Of a stretch of DNA of 5,840 bases, positions 1 to 5,248 are shown piece by piece. The notes beneath the pieces are model-generated. The model searched no databases, was not told where the DNA came from, and saw only the letters and a program-made list of their open reading frames with translations. The DNA comes from an uncultured Ignavibacteriales bacterium (lineage in GTDB: Bacteria > Bacteroidota > Ignavibacteria > Ignavibacteriales > Ignavibacteriaceae), in contig CAIWTC010000338.1 in assembly GCA_903915485.1 (NCBI GenBank), positions 1 to 5,840 of the forward strand, written 5' to 3'. How positions within the stretch are numbered: position 1 is the first letter of the stretch; each line of letters begins with the position of its first letter. The translations under genes and the position numbers were made by a program.

Positions 1-615
1 GCATCCGTTAATAATCTGGGGAAAGATTATTTTGAATATAAACTTCCGAATCCTGTGGGTGTGCAGGTTTTATACGAGCAAATTCCGAAGTATGCAAGGG
101 CAGGTGTTTCTTTCTCTGCAGGGTTTAACTGGACAAATAAATCAGTTACCATCGCCCCGCTTATGTTCAAGTGGACAGTCGAATCAAACAACCCTCTATA
201 CGATTCCATTTTTATTCCCGACGGAACGAATAAAGATTTTACTTATGGAAAAGGCTTGGGGAAAATTAAAATATTTGATGAACTGATATTAGGTCACTCT
301 AATGTTCAGACCGAAAAATTAAAGGGTTGGGAATTAACTGTGTTCGAATTCCTTAGTGTTTCCGGCGGAAGGTTTCAAGAGGATGTTAATTATGGAGACA
401 GAAATTATAATACAATGGGCTATACACTCCGTTCCGGGGGACTTGTTAAAATGTTAAGGGTGCTGGAGATTAATTCATTATTAGAAAATACTTCTGCGAG
501 TTATGTGCTGAACCGTTTATCAGTTGATTTCAGTTACAGCAGACTGGTTGCTGTAAACCATATACTTAGCGGTACTGAGTTTTATGGCGTGAATGTTTTC
601 TGGAAGATGTTTTGA
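1..615 (+). CDS. C-terminal part of an unrecognised, probably outer-membrane beta-barrel protein (5' end outside window)
   Basis: The frame is open from the first base of the window to a TGA at 613-615, so about 204 C-terminal residues are visible and the true start lies upstream. An internal GTG at 55 is possible but has no clear Shine-Dalgarno sequence, and the frame stays open before it. I do not recognise a named family. The visible part has alternating hydrophobic/polar strands separated by Gly/Asn/Asp-rich turns, for example GYTLRSGGLVKML and LSVDFSYSRL. It has no long hydrophobic helix and ends in an aromatic-rich strand, FYGVNVFWKMF, with a terminal Phe as in many outer-membrane barrels. 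This suggests the end of an outer-membrane protein of the kind common in Bacteroidota and Ignavibacteria, but the function is unknown. It is separated from rplM by about 450 bp of repeat-bearing sequence and is probably not co-transcribed with it. Confidence 0.6.
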   Translation, partial: ASVNNLGKDYFEYKLPNPVGVQVLYEQIPKYARAGVSFSAGFNWTNKSVTIAPLMFKWTVESNNPLYDSIFIPDGTNKDFTYGKGLGKIKIFDELILGHSNVQTEKLKGWELTVFEFLSVSGGRFQEDVNYGDRNYNTMGYTLRSGGLVKMLRVLEINSLLENTSASYVLNRLSVDFSYSRLVAVNHILSGTEFYGVNVFWKMF

Positions 616-627
616 TTTTTTCCCTTC

Positions 628-666
628 GTAGAGGTTCAATCCTTCTATTGGAGGATGAACCCCTAC
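628..666. repeat. Long imperfect palindrome (REP-like hairpin) downstream of the first gene
   Basis: The left arm is 628-645 and the right arm 650-666, around a four-base loop TATT. The stem pairs GTAG-A-GGTTCA-A-TCC with GGA-TGAACC-C-CTAC, giving about 17 base pairs with one A/C mismatch, one bulged A and one G-T wobble. It lies 13 nt after the stop of the upstream gene, so it could protect or end that transcript, but the following bases (ATTTGCC) are not a proper U-tract. It is better read as a repeat palindrome than as a classical intrinsic terminator. Confidence 0.55.
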
Positions 667-738
667 ATTTGCCTAAAAATAATATTTCGATACTCTGTAG
701 CTAGAGGAGAATCGTTTCGTGCTTGTTACCAATATTTC

Positions 739-751
739 GCCGCTACGCGGC
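739..751. repeat. Short GC hairpin within the intergenic repeat
   Basis: GCCGC (739-743) and GCGGC (747-751) form a perfect 5-bp stem around a TAC loop. The hairpin is preceded by ACCAATATTTC and followed by TTTGTTGAGG. The setting, a GC hairpin in an AT-rich surround after ACCAATATTTC, resembles a module I recall from dispersed repeats of Bacteroidota-like genomes. The T-run on either strand is too short for a confident terminator call. Confidence 0.45.
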
Positions 752-834
752 TTTGTTGAGGGAGCATCTTTTTACTTATGCAATATCATGATAATGAACA
801 GTTGAGGTTGAATCAATCCAAATGATTGACTACC

Positions 835-943
835 CCTGCAGTGTCAACGAAATGATAATGGGAGTTTAAAACTGCAGGAATTAGGTTTAATCTTTCCTCA
901 TTGGGTGAAATCTCAATTTATTAGACCTGTTTTTCGCAGTTTT
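835..943. other. Overlapping inverted repeats upstream of rplM (mutually exclusive pairings)
   Basis: CCTGCAGT (835-842) is perfectly complementary to ACTGCAGG (871-878). The same middle segment, as AAAACTGC (868-875), is perfectly complementary to GCAGTTTT (936-943). The two pairings share the bases at 871-875, so they cannot form together. A third, weaker inverted pair follows: GGGATTT (956-962) with AAATCCC (982-988). All of this lies upstream of the proposed rplM promoter, so it would be in the rplM transcript only if a more distal promoter is used. It may equally be decayed repeat DNA. No gene is seen in 840-996. Confidence 0.3.
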
Positions 944-996
944 GGGGTTCGCATGGGGATTTCCTGGAAAAACAAAAATAAAAATCCCGCAATAAT

Positions 997-1025
997 TTGA
1001 CTTTAAGACCAAAATTTGTTAATTT
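997..1025 (+). promoter_or_regulatory. Candidate sigma70-type promoter for the rplM cluster
   Basis: TTGACT (997-1002) matches the -35 consensus in five of six positions. After a 17-nt spacer comes TAATTT (1020-1025) as a -10-like box. Transcription would start near 1032 and give an untranslated leader of about 37 nt before the GTG of rplM. It is the best-spaced promoter-like pair I can see upstream of the cluster. The call rests on consensus only. Confidence 0.45.
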
Positions 1026-1057
1026 AGTGGTTCTATATTGGAATGAAAAGTTTATTT

Positions 1058-1063
1058 GGAGGA
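1058..1063 (+). promoter_or_regulatory. Shine-Dalgarno sequence that fixes the rplM GTG start
   Basis: GGAGGA lies 5 nt upstream of the GTG at 1069. It decides the start of rplM: the same frame is open back to a TTG at 997, but that codon lies inside the proposed promoter and has no ribosome binding site. Starting at 1069 also gives the usual L13 N-terminus. Confidence 0.8.
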
Positions 1064-1068
1064 TAGCA

Positions 1069-1509
1069 GTGAAACAAGAACGAATCACTCGATTTATTCA
1101 ACCTGAGCAAGCACAAAGAAAATGGTTTGTGGTAGATGCAACAGGACAGACATTAGGCCGATTGGCAACAAAAGTAGCATCAGTAATACGCGGAAAGAAC
1201 AAACCACAGTTCACGCCTAATACTGACGCTGGCGATTTTGTCATCGTAGTAAACGCAGAAAAAGTTACTATAGCTTCAAAGCGTGAAGAAAACAAAAAGT
1301 ATTTTCACTATTCAGGATATCCGGGTGGATTGAAAACCCGTTCATACCGTGAATTATTAGAAAGAAAACCGGAGTACATCATTGAGCATGCAGTTCATTC
1401 GATGCTACCAAAAAGCCGTCTTGGAAAACAAATTTGCAAGAAGCTTAAGGTATATCGCGGAGCAGAGCATCCTCATTCAGCTCAGACACCGGAAACATTG
1501 AGTTTATAA
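1069..1509 (+). CDS. rplM: 50S ribosomal protein L13
   Basis: This encodes a 146-residue L13, close to the usual length of about 142. L13 is an early assembly protein of the large subunit and binds 23S rRNA. Visible family motifs are KWFVVDATGQTLGRLAT (residues 18-34), RGKNKPQFTP (41-50), the signature MLPKSRLG (112-119) and KLKVYRGAEHPH (125-136), in the standard order. The GTG start at 1069 is chosen because GGAGGA stands 5 nt upstream and because the N-terminal extension from TTG 997 looks unlike L13. rpsI follows 10 nt after the stop, the near-universal L13-S9 pair, so the two are almost certainly co-transcribed. Nothing is truncated or missing. Confidence 0.97.
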   Translation: MKQERITRFIQPEQAQRKWFVVDATGQTLGRLATKVASVIRGKNKPQFTPNTDAGDFVIVVNAEKVTIASKREENKKYFHYSGYPGGLKTRSYRELLERKPEYIIEHAVHSMLPKSRLGKQICKKLKVYRGAEHPHSAQTPETLSL

Positions 1510-1519
1510 CGGAGAAATC

Positions 1520-1906
1520 ATGACAGAACAAATTTTTCTTGGAAGAAGAAAAACAGCAGTTGCAAGAGCGCAGATGCGTGCCGGCAGCGGAATTATCACC
1601 ATTAATGACCGTCCAATGGATATATTCTTTAATCAGAATGATAACCGTGAGGATGTTTTGTTACCTTTGAAGCTTACCGACACAAATGGTCAGTATGACA
1701 TTTTTGTGCGTGTACGCGGCGGCGGAACAACAGGTCAGTCGCAGGCAGTCCGTCTTGCAATTTCAAAAGCACTTATTGATATCAATCCAGAGTATCGTGC
1801 AAAATTGAAACCGCTCGGATTGTTAACGAGAGATCCAAGAATGGTTGAACGAAAGAAATACGGACAGCCGAAAGCGCGTAAGAGATTCCAGTTCTCAAAA
1901 CGCTAG
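1520..1906 (+). CDS. rpsI: 30S ribosomal protein S9
   Basis: This encodes a 128-residue S9, full length for the family. S9 sits in the head of the small subunit. Its extended C-terminal tail reaches the P site, where the last arginine touches the tRNA anticodon stem; that tail is intact here and ends KRFQFSKR, with Arg128 last. Other motifs seen are LGRRKTAVARA (7-17), the glycine-rich VRGGGTTGQSQAVRLAISKAL segment in the middle, and GLLTRDPRMVERKKYGQPKA near the end. The ATG at 1520 is preceded by GGAG (1511-1514) with 5-nt spacing, and the gene starts 10 nt after the rplM stop, which indicates co-transcription. A 112-nt gap separates it from rpsB. Confidence 0.97.
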   Translation: MTEQIFLGRRKTAVARAQMRAGSGIITINDRPMDIFFNQNDNREDVLLPLKLTDTNGQYDIFVRVRGGGTTGQSQAVRLAISKALIDINPEYRAKLKPLGLLTRDPRMVERKKYGQPKARKRFQFSKR

Positions 1907-1949
1907 AATTTTTAATTACTTTATTTATTAATCATATTTCCGGATTTGC

Positions 1950-1981
1950 TGCCTGTGTCCCGCTGTGCGGGGTGATCGGCA
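1950..1981 (+). promoter_or_regulatory. Candidate structured leader hairpin upstream of rpsB
   Basis: In an otherwise AT-rich 112-nt gap, CCCGC (1959-1963) pairs perfectly with GCGGG (1967-1971) around a TGT loop. Three G-T wobbles extend the stem (1956-1958 with 1972-1974). After a small internal loop, TGCC (1950-1953) pairs with GGCA (1978-1981). The hairpin ends 37 nt before the rpsB ATG, is followed by no T-run, and so is not a terminator. S2 is known to autoregulate rpsB-tsf through an mRNA leader in gammaproteobacteria. A comparable role here is inference; the position and structure fit but no family match was made. Confidence 0.4.
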
Positions 1982-2018
1982 AAGTAGAAGGAAATAGAAG
2001 CTAAACAGGAAACTACAA

Positions 2019-2762
2019 ATGGCAAAATTAGACATTCCACAACTAGTGGAAGCCGGTGCTCATTTTGGGCACTTAACCCGCAGATGGAACCCGAAAATGA
2101 AACCATATATCTTTATGGAAAAAAACGGGATTCATATCATCGATTTGAAAAAATCACTCAACCAAATCAACATTGCTGCCGAAGCTTTAGCTAAAATTGC
2201 TTCAGAAGGCAACAAAGTTCTTTTCGTAGGAACAAAGAAACAAGCTCAGAACATCATCGAAACCGAAGGCAGACGCAGTGAAATGTATTGGGTTTCTCAG
2301 CGCTGGCTTGGCGGTATGCTCACAAACTTTTCAACAATCAGAAAAAGTATTAAAAGACTTCATACTATTGTTAAGCAGGAAACTGACGGAACTTTTGAGC
2401 AGATCACCAAAAAAGAAAGATTGATGCTTTCCCGCGAAAAAGACAAACTCCGCAAAGTTCTTGAAGGTATCGAACACATGTCAAGACTTCCGGGTGCTAT
2501 CTTCATTGTTGATATTAAAAAAGAATCAATCGCAGTTCAGGAAGCTCGTCGCTTAAACATTCCAATTTTTGCAATCGTTGACACTAACTGCAGTCCTGAT
2601 CAGGTTAACTATGTTATCCCTGCAAATGATGATGCGGTAAAAACAATTGAATTAATTACCAAGCACTTAGCTGATGCAATCATCGAAGGTTCTGCAAGAG
2701 CAAAAGAAATCAGAGCAGAGCAGAACGCTGAACAAGAGCGCGTAGCTAAAACAGAAAAGTAA
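2019..2762 (+). CDS. rpsB: 30S ribosomal protein S2
   Basis: This encodes a 247-residue S2, close to the usual length of about 240. S2 is a late-assembling protein on the solvent side of the small subunit, between head and body. Motifs in order are LVEAGAHFGHLTRRWNPKM (9-27), IIDLKKS (40-46), FVGTKKQA (69-76), RWLGGMLTNF (95-104), a charged helical insertion rich in Lys/Arg/Glu (about 105-150), LPGAIFIVD (157-165) and IPANDDA (200-206). A short charged tail (about 224-247) ends the protein. The ATG at 2019 has AGGA 8 nt upstream. tsf follows after 38 nt, the conserved S2-EF-Ts pair. A hairpin in the upstream gap could be an autoregulatory leader. Confidence 0.97.
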   Translation: MAKLDIPQLVEAGAHFGHLTRRWNPKMKPYIFMEKNGIHIIDLKKSLNQINIAAEALAKIASEGNKVLFVGTKKQAQNIIETEGRRSEMYWVSQRWLGGMLTNFSTIRKSIKRLHTIVKQETDGTFEQITKKERLMLSREKDKLRKVLEGIEHMSRLPGAIFIVDIKKESIAVQEARRLNIPIFAIVDTNCSPDQVNYVIPANDDAVKTIELITKHLADAIIEGSARAKEIRAEQNAEQERVAKTEK

Positions 2763-2800
2763 TTTTAATCTATAAAAAAAGATATTAGGGTATTAATAAT

Positions 2801-3670
2801 ATGGCAGTAAATATAACCGCAACTCTTGTGAACGAACTCCGTACAAAGAGCGGCGCAGGTATGATGGATTGTAAAAAAGCCTTGGTGGAAGCTGAAGGCG
2901 ATATGGACAAGGCAATGGACATCCTCCGTAAGAAGGGTGCATCTATAGCCGCTAAAAGAGCCGATCGCGCTGCACACGAAGGTGTAATATTAACTAAAGT
3001 TTCTGACAATCGTTTAGAAGGTGCAATAGTTGAAGTTAATTGCGAAACTGACTTCGTTGCTAAATCTGAAGATTTCATGGCTTTTGTTAAAACAGTTCTT
3101 GAAAAAACATTCGCAACAAAATCTGCTGATAAAGCAGCATTTGATGCAAACAATTCTGATATAGCTAACCTAATCAATGATATAGTAGCTAAAGTGGGCG
3201 AAAAAGTTGAAGTATCCCGCGTATGCTACGATGTACTTGATAACGGCTATGTCGGTGAATATGTTCATCCGGGCAACAAAGTTGGCGTAACTGTTAAGTT
3301 TGCTAATGTTGCAGCAGATAAACATGAAGTGTTTGCACCGCTTGCAAGAAATATTGCAGTTCAGATTGCAGCAATGAAACCTTTAAGCGTTTCCCGTGAC
3401 GGCTTAGACAAAGCATCTTTGGAAAAAGAAGCTGAAATCTACCGTGATATGGCTCGCAACGAAGGAAAGCCTGAAAATGTTATTGAAAGAATAGCAACAG
3501 GTAAACTTGAAAAGTATTACAAAGAAGTATGCTTGTTAGAGCAGGACTATTTCAGAGATCAAAGCAACGCGAGAACGATTTCTCAACTGGTTGCCGAGTT
3601 CAATAAGGAAAACGGAACACAAGTCAGCGTACAATCTTTTGATTTGTATCAGCTTGGTACTTCAAAATAA
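2801..3670 (+). CDS. tsf: Elongation factor Ts (EF-Tu nucleotide exchange factor)
   Basis: This encodes a 289-residue cytoplasmic factor that ejects GDP from EF-Tu so it can reload with GTP and aminoacyl-tRNA. The N-terminal UBA-like domain (about 1-50) has LRTKSGAGMMDCKKAL and MDILRKKG. The core begins with the signature CETDFVAK (81-88), whose TDFVA residues insert next to the EF-Tu Mg2+ site. Later come YVHPGNKVGV and the dimerisation-type region with GKPENVIERIATGKLEKYY and VCLLEQDYFRD. The end, SFDLYQLGTSK, is normal for the family. The start fits the family N-terminus, but the ribosome binding site is weak: only TTAGGG, about 10 nt upstream, in an A/T-rich leader. The gene ends 13 nt before a strong intrinsic terminator, so rplM-rpsI-rpsB-tsf or rpsB-tsf may form a transcription unit. 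Confidence 0.97.
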   Translation: MAVNITATLVNELRTKSGAGMMDCKKALVEAEGDMDKAMDILRKKGASIAAKRADRAAHEGVILTKVSDNRLEGAIVEVNCETDFVAKSEDFMAFVKTVLEKTFATKSADKAAFDANNSDIANLINDIVAKVGEKVEVSRVCYDVLDNGYVGEYVHPGNKVGVTVKFANVAADKHEVFAPLARNIAVQIAAMKPLSVSRDGLDKASLEKEAEIYRDMARNEGKPENVIERIATGKLEKYYKEVCLLEQDYFRDQSNARTISQLVAEFNKENGTQVSVQSFDLYQLGTSK

Positions 3671-3683
3671 TCAAATTACATTT

Positions 3684-3714
3684 AGGTCTTAAGATTTCTT
3701 AAGACCTTTTTTTT
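3684..3714 (+). terminator. Strong intrinsic terminator after tsf
   Basis: AGGTCTTAAG (3684-3693) and CTTAAGACCT (3698-3707) form a perfect 10-bp stem around the loop ATTT, followed immediately by a run of eight T residues (3707-3714). It starts 13 nt after the tsf stop and ends 28 nt before the pyrH ATG. It is the clearest intrinsic terminator in the window. Confidence 0.92.
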
Positions 3715-3742
3715 GTTTACTCATAAATATAAGGTGCGTTAA

Positions 3743-4453
3743 ATGCTAATTTACAAGAGAATATTAGTGAAACTTAGCGGGGAATCATTGATGGGTAAGA
3801 AAGGGTTTGGAATTGATCCTGATGTTTTGGATTTTTTCTCAAGCGAGATAAAAATTGCCAGAGACCATGGTGCACAGATTGGCATTGTTATCGGAGGCGG
3901 AAATATTTTTAGAGGTGTCAGCGCGCATCAACAGCGAATTGACCGCGTGGCAGGCGACCAAATGGGAATGCTTGCTACAATGATTAACTCACTTGCTTTG
4001 CAGAATGCCTGTGAGCAAAAAGGAGTTTTTACAAGACTTATGAGCGCAATCCACATGCAGGAAGTTGCCGAGCCTTACATCCGCAGAAGAGCTATCCGTC
4101 ACCTTGAAAAAGGAAGAGTAGTAATTTTTGGTGCGGGCACAGGCCATCCTTATTTCAGCACTGATACAGCAGCGTCTCTCCGCGCGATTGAAATTGAAGC
4201 AGACGCACTAATGAAAGGCACACGCGTTGACGGTGTGTTTGACTCCGACCCCGAAAAAAATCCCGATGCAAAGAAATATGAAACTATATCATATATAGAT
4301 GTGCTGAAGAAAGATTTGCGGGTAATGGATTTAACTGCAGTTAGTCTTTGCAAGGAAAACAATGTTCCTATGATAGTTTTTAACATGAATGAACCGGGCA
4401 ACTTACTTGCAATATTAAAGGGCGAAAAGCTCGGAACTTTGATTAAAGACTAA
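3743..4453 (+). CDS. pyrH: UMP kinase (uridylate kinase)
   Basis: This encodes a 236-residue bacterial UMP kinase of the amino acid kinase fold, which phosphorylates UMP to UDP with ATP in pyrimidine nucleotide synthesis; the family is typically hexameric and GTP-activated. Visible motifs are KRILVKLSGESLMG (5-18), the phosphate-binding glycine loop GGGNIFRG (51-58), DRVAGDQMGMLAT (67-79) with Asp72 at the UMP-binding position, GTGHPYFSTDTAA (132-144) and KGTRVDGVFDSDP (158-170), plus a C-terminal MDLTAVSLCKENNVP segment. The ATG at 3743 has AAGGTG 6 nt upstream. The gene lies 28 nt beyond the strong tsf terminator, so it depends on readthrough or on a promoter overlapping the terminator; I see no convincing -35/-10 pair there. 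All catalytic motifs are intact. Confidence 0.97.
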   Translation: MLIYKRILVKLSGESLMGKKGFGIDPDVLDFFSSEIKIARDHGAQIGIVIGGGNIFRGVSAHQQRIDRVAGDQMGMLATMINSLALQNACEQKGVFTRLMSAIHMQEVAEPYIRRRAIRHLEKGRVVIFGAGTGHPYFSTDTAASLRAIEIEADALMKGTRVDGVFDSDPEKNPDAKKYETISYIDVLKKDLRVMDLTAVSLCKENNVPMIVFNMNEPGNLLAILKGEKLGTLIKD

Positions 4454-4520
4454 ATTTCACTTTTTGAGAAAAAATATTATTTGTATTTTGTAGTTCATAA
4501 TTTGGGTAAAACGGTTTTTG

Positions 4521-4603
4521 TGTCATTCCCACGAATGTGGGATTCCATTTTAATGAACAGAGCTAATTAAAACAGATAGATTCCCGCCTACGCGGGAATG
4601 ACA
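4521..4603. repeat. 83-bp palindromic MITE/dRS3-like element between pyrH and frr
   Basis: The element starts TGTCATTCCC (4521-4530) and ends GGGAATGACA (4594-4603), which are perfect 10-bp terminal inverted repeats. Inside are a left hairpin TCCCAC/GTGGGA (4527-4532 / 4537-4542), a right perfect 8-bp hairpin ATTCCCGC/GCGGGAAT (4580-4587 / 4592-4599) and a central pair TTTTAAT/ATTAAAA (4548-4554 / 4566-4572). The whole can thus fold as one long imperfect palindrome or as two end hairpins. The right half fits ATTCCC-N8-GGGAAT, the form of the Neisseria dRS3 repeat. Similar GTCATTCCCGC palindromes are dispersed in many bacteria. No target duplication is evident. It fills much of the 238-nt pyrH-frr gap and could act as a transcript end or processing site; no clear terminator or frr promoter was found elsewhere in that gap. 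Confidence 0.75.
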
Positions 4604-4691
4604 GAGCCAACTTCTATTGGTATTACTGTTGTTTTTTATAGAGCTCAGTGAGCATTGAATATTTTTGTTAATTATATAAATCGAGAAATAT

Positions 4692-5246
4692 ATGGAAAGC
4701 ATATTTAAAGAAACAAAATCTAAAATGGATAAAACCTTAGAAGCGCTCAGAGGCGAACTCGCAAGAATTCGTTCGGGTAAAGCTACCACCGCGCTTTTAG
4801 ATACGGTTAAGGTTGATTACTATGGAACTATCACACCGCTGAAGCAGTTAGCAAACTGTACGGTAGTTGATGCTCATACTTTAAGTGTAACTCCATGGGA
4901 TAAATCAATCATTAATACAGTCGATAAGGCTATACTTGCTGCTAACTTGGGTCTAAACCCTGTGAGCGACGGTACAAATTTAAAAATTCCTATTCCGCCT
5001 CTTACTGAGGAAAGAAGAAGAGACTTAGTCAAACTCGTGAAAAAATTCGGTGAAGATGCAAAAGTGGCAGTCAGAAATGTACGCCGCGACGGCAACGACC
5101 ACCTTAAGAGAAAACAGAAAGATGCAAAACTTTCTGAAGATAGTTTGAAGGAGTACGAAGATAAAGTTCAGAAACTTACAGACGAGCATATAAAATTAGT
5201 TGATGAAGTGCTGAAGCACAAAGAAAAGGAAATGATGGAGGTTTAG
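4692..5246 (+). CDS. frr: Ribosome recycling factor
   Basis: This encodes a 184-residue RRF, the usual length of about 185, which with EF-G splits the post-termination 70S ribosome. Domain I, a three-helix bundle, is formed by the N-terminal helix with LARIRSGKA (23-31) and the long C-terminal helices containing VAVRNVRRDGND (125-136); Arg132 matches the functionally important arginine of E. coli RRF. Domain II covers about 32-104, with ALLDTVKVDYYG, TPWDK (67-71), GLNPVSDG and PPLTEERR (102-109). The ATG at 4692 matches the family N-terminus, but the Shine-Dalgarno sequence is weak (GAGA with A/T-rich spacing). pyrH-frr adjacency is widely conserved, although here a palindromic repeat sits between them. 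The gene ends 2 nt before the stop of a convergent gene. Confidence 0.97.
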   Translation: MESIFKETKSKMDKTLEALRGELARIRSGKATTALLDTVKVDYYGTITPLKQLANCTVVDAHTLSVTPWDKSIINTVDKAILAANLGLNPVSDGTNLKIPIPPLTEERRRDLVKLVKKFGEDAKVAVRNVRRDGNDHLKRKQKDAKLSEDSLKEYEDKVQKLTDEHIKLVDEVLKHKEKEMMEV

Positions 5247-5248
5247 CC

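Larger units (their letters stand above)
628..839. repeat. Candidate MITE-like repeat element with imperfect terminal inverted repeats and subterminal palindromes
   Basis: This element fills most of the gene-free stretch 616-996. Its left end (628-641) reads GTAGAGGTTCAATC. The reverse complement of its right end (839-824) reads GCAGGGGTAGTCAATC, which matches at 12 of 14 positions plus a 2-nt insertion. Each end is also one arm of a local palindrome: 628-666 on the left and about 805-837 on the right, the latter centred on TCAATC (813-818) / GATTGA (824-829). The interior carries a further GC hairpin at 739-751 and no plausible ORF. From memory, palindromes of the GTAGGGGTT...AACCCCTAC type and GC hairpins after ACCAATATTTCGCC are dispersed repeats in Bacteroidota-type genomes, but this was not checked. 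No target-site duplication is obvious. The boundaries are inferred. Confidence 0.4.

Noticed and set aside
628..839. CRISPR array or tRNA/small RNA gene in the long intergenic region
   Set aside because: There are no regularly spaced direct repeats and no cloverleaf or CCA-end pattern; the structure is palindromic rather than array-like.
788..860. 9-nt direct repeat ATGATAATG at 788-796 and 852-860
   Set aside because: Short, low-complexity and AT-rich; it is not adjacent to the ends of the proposed element, so it is not a credible target duplication.
997..1068. Extending rplM upstream to the in-frame TTG at 997
   Set aside because: No ribosome binding site precedes it, it coincides with the -35-like box, and the added residues do not resemble an L13 N-terminus; GGAGGA before GTG 1069 is far better.
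2785..3177. 130-codon open frame on the - strand within tsf
   Set aside because: It lies wholly inside a clear EF-Ts gene, resembles no family, and is explained as a shadow of the coding frame.
4454..4520. Intrinsic terminator right after pyrH (TTTTT GAG AAAAA around 4463)
   Set aside because: The stem is made only of A-T pairs and lacks a following T-tract.
4640..4691. Promoter for frr (TTGAAT at 4655, TATAAA at 4675)
   Set aside because: The spacing is only 14 nt and the region is so AT-rich that -10-like boxes are expected by chance.
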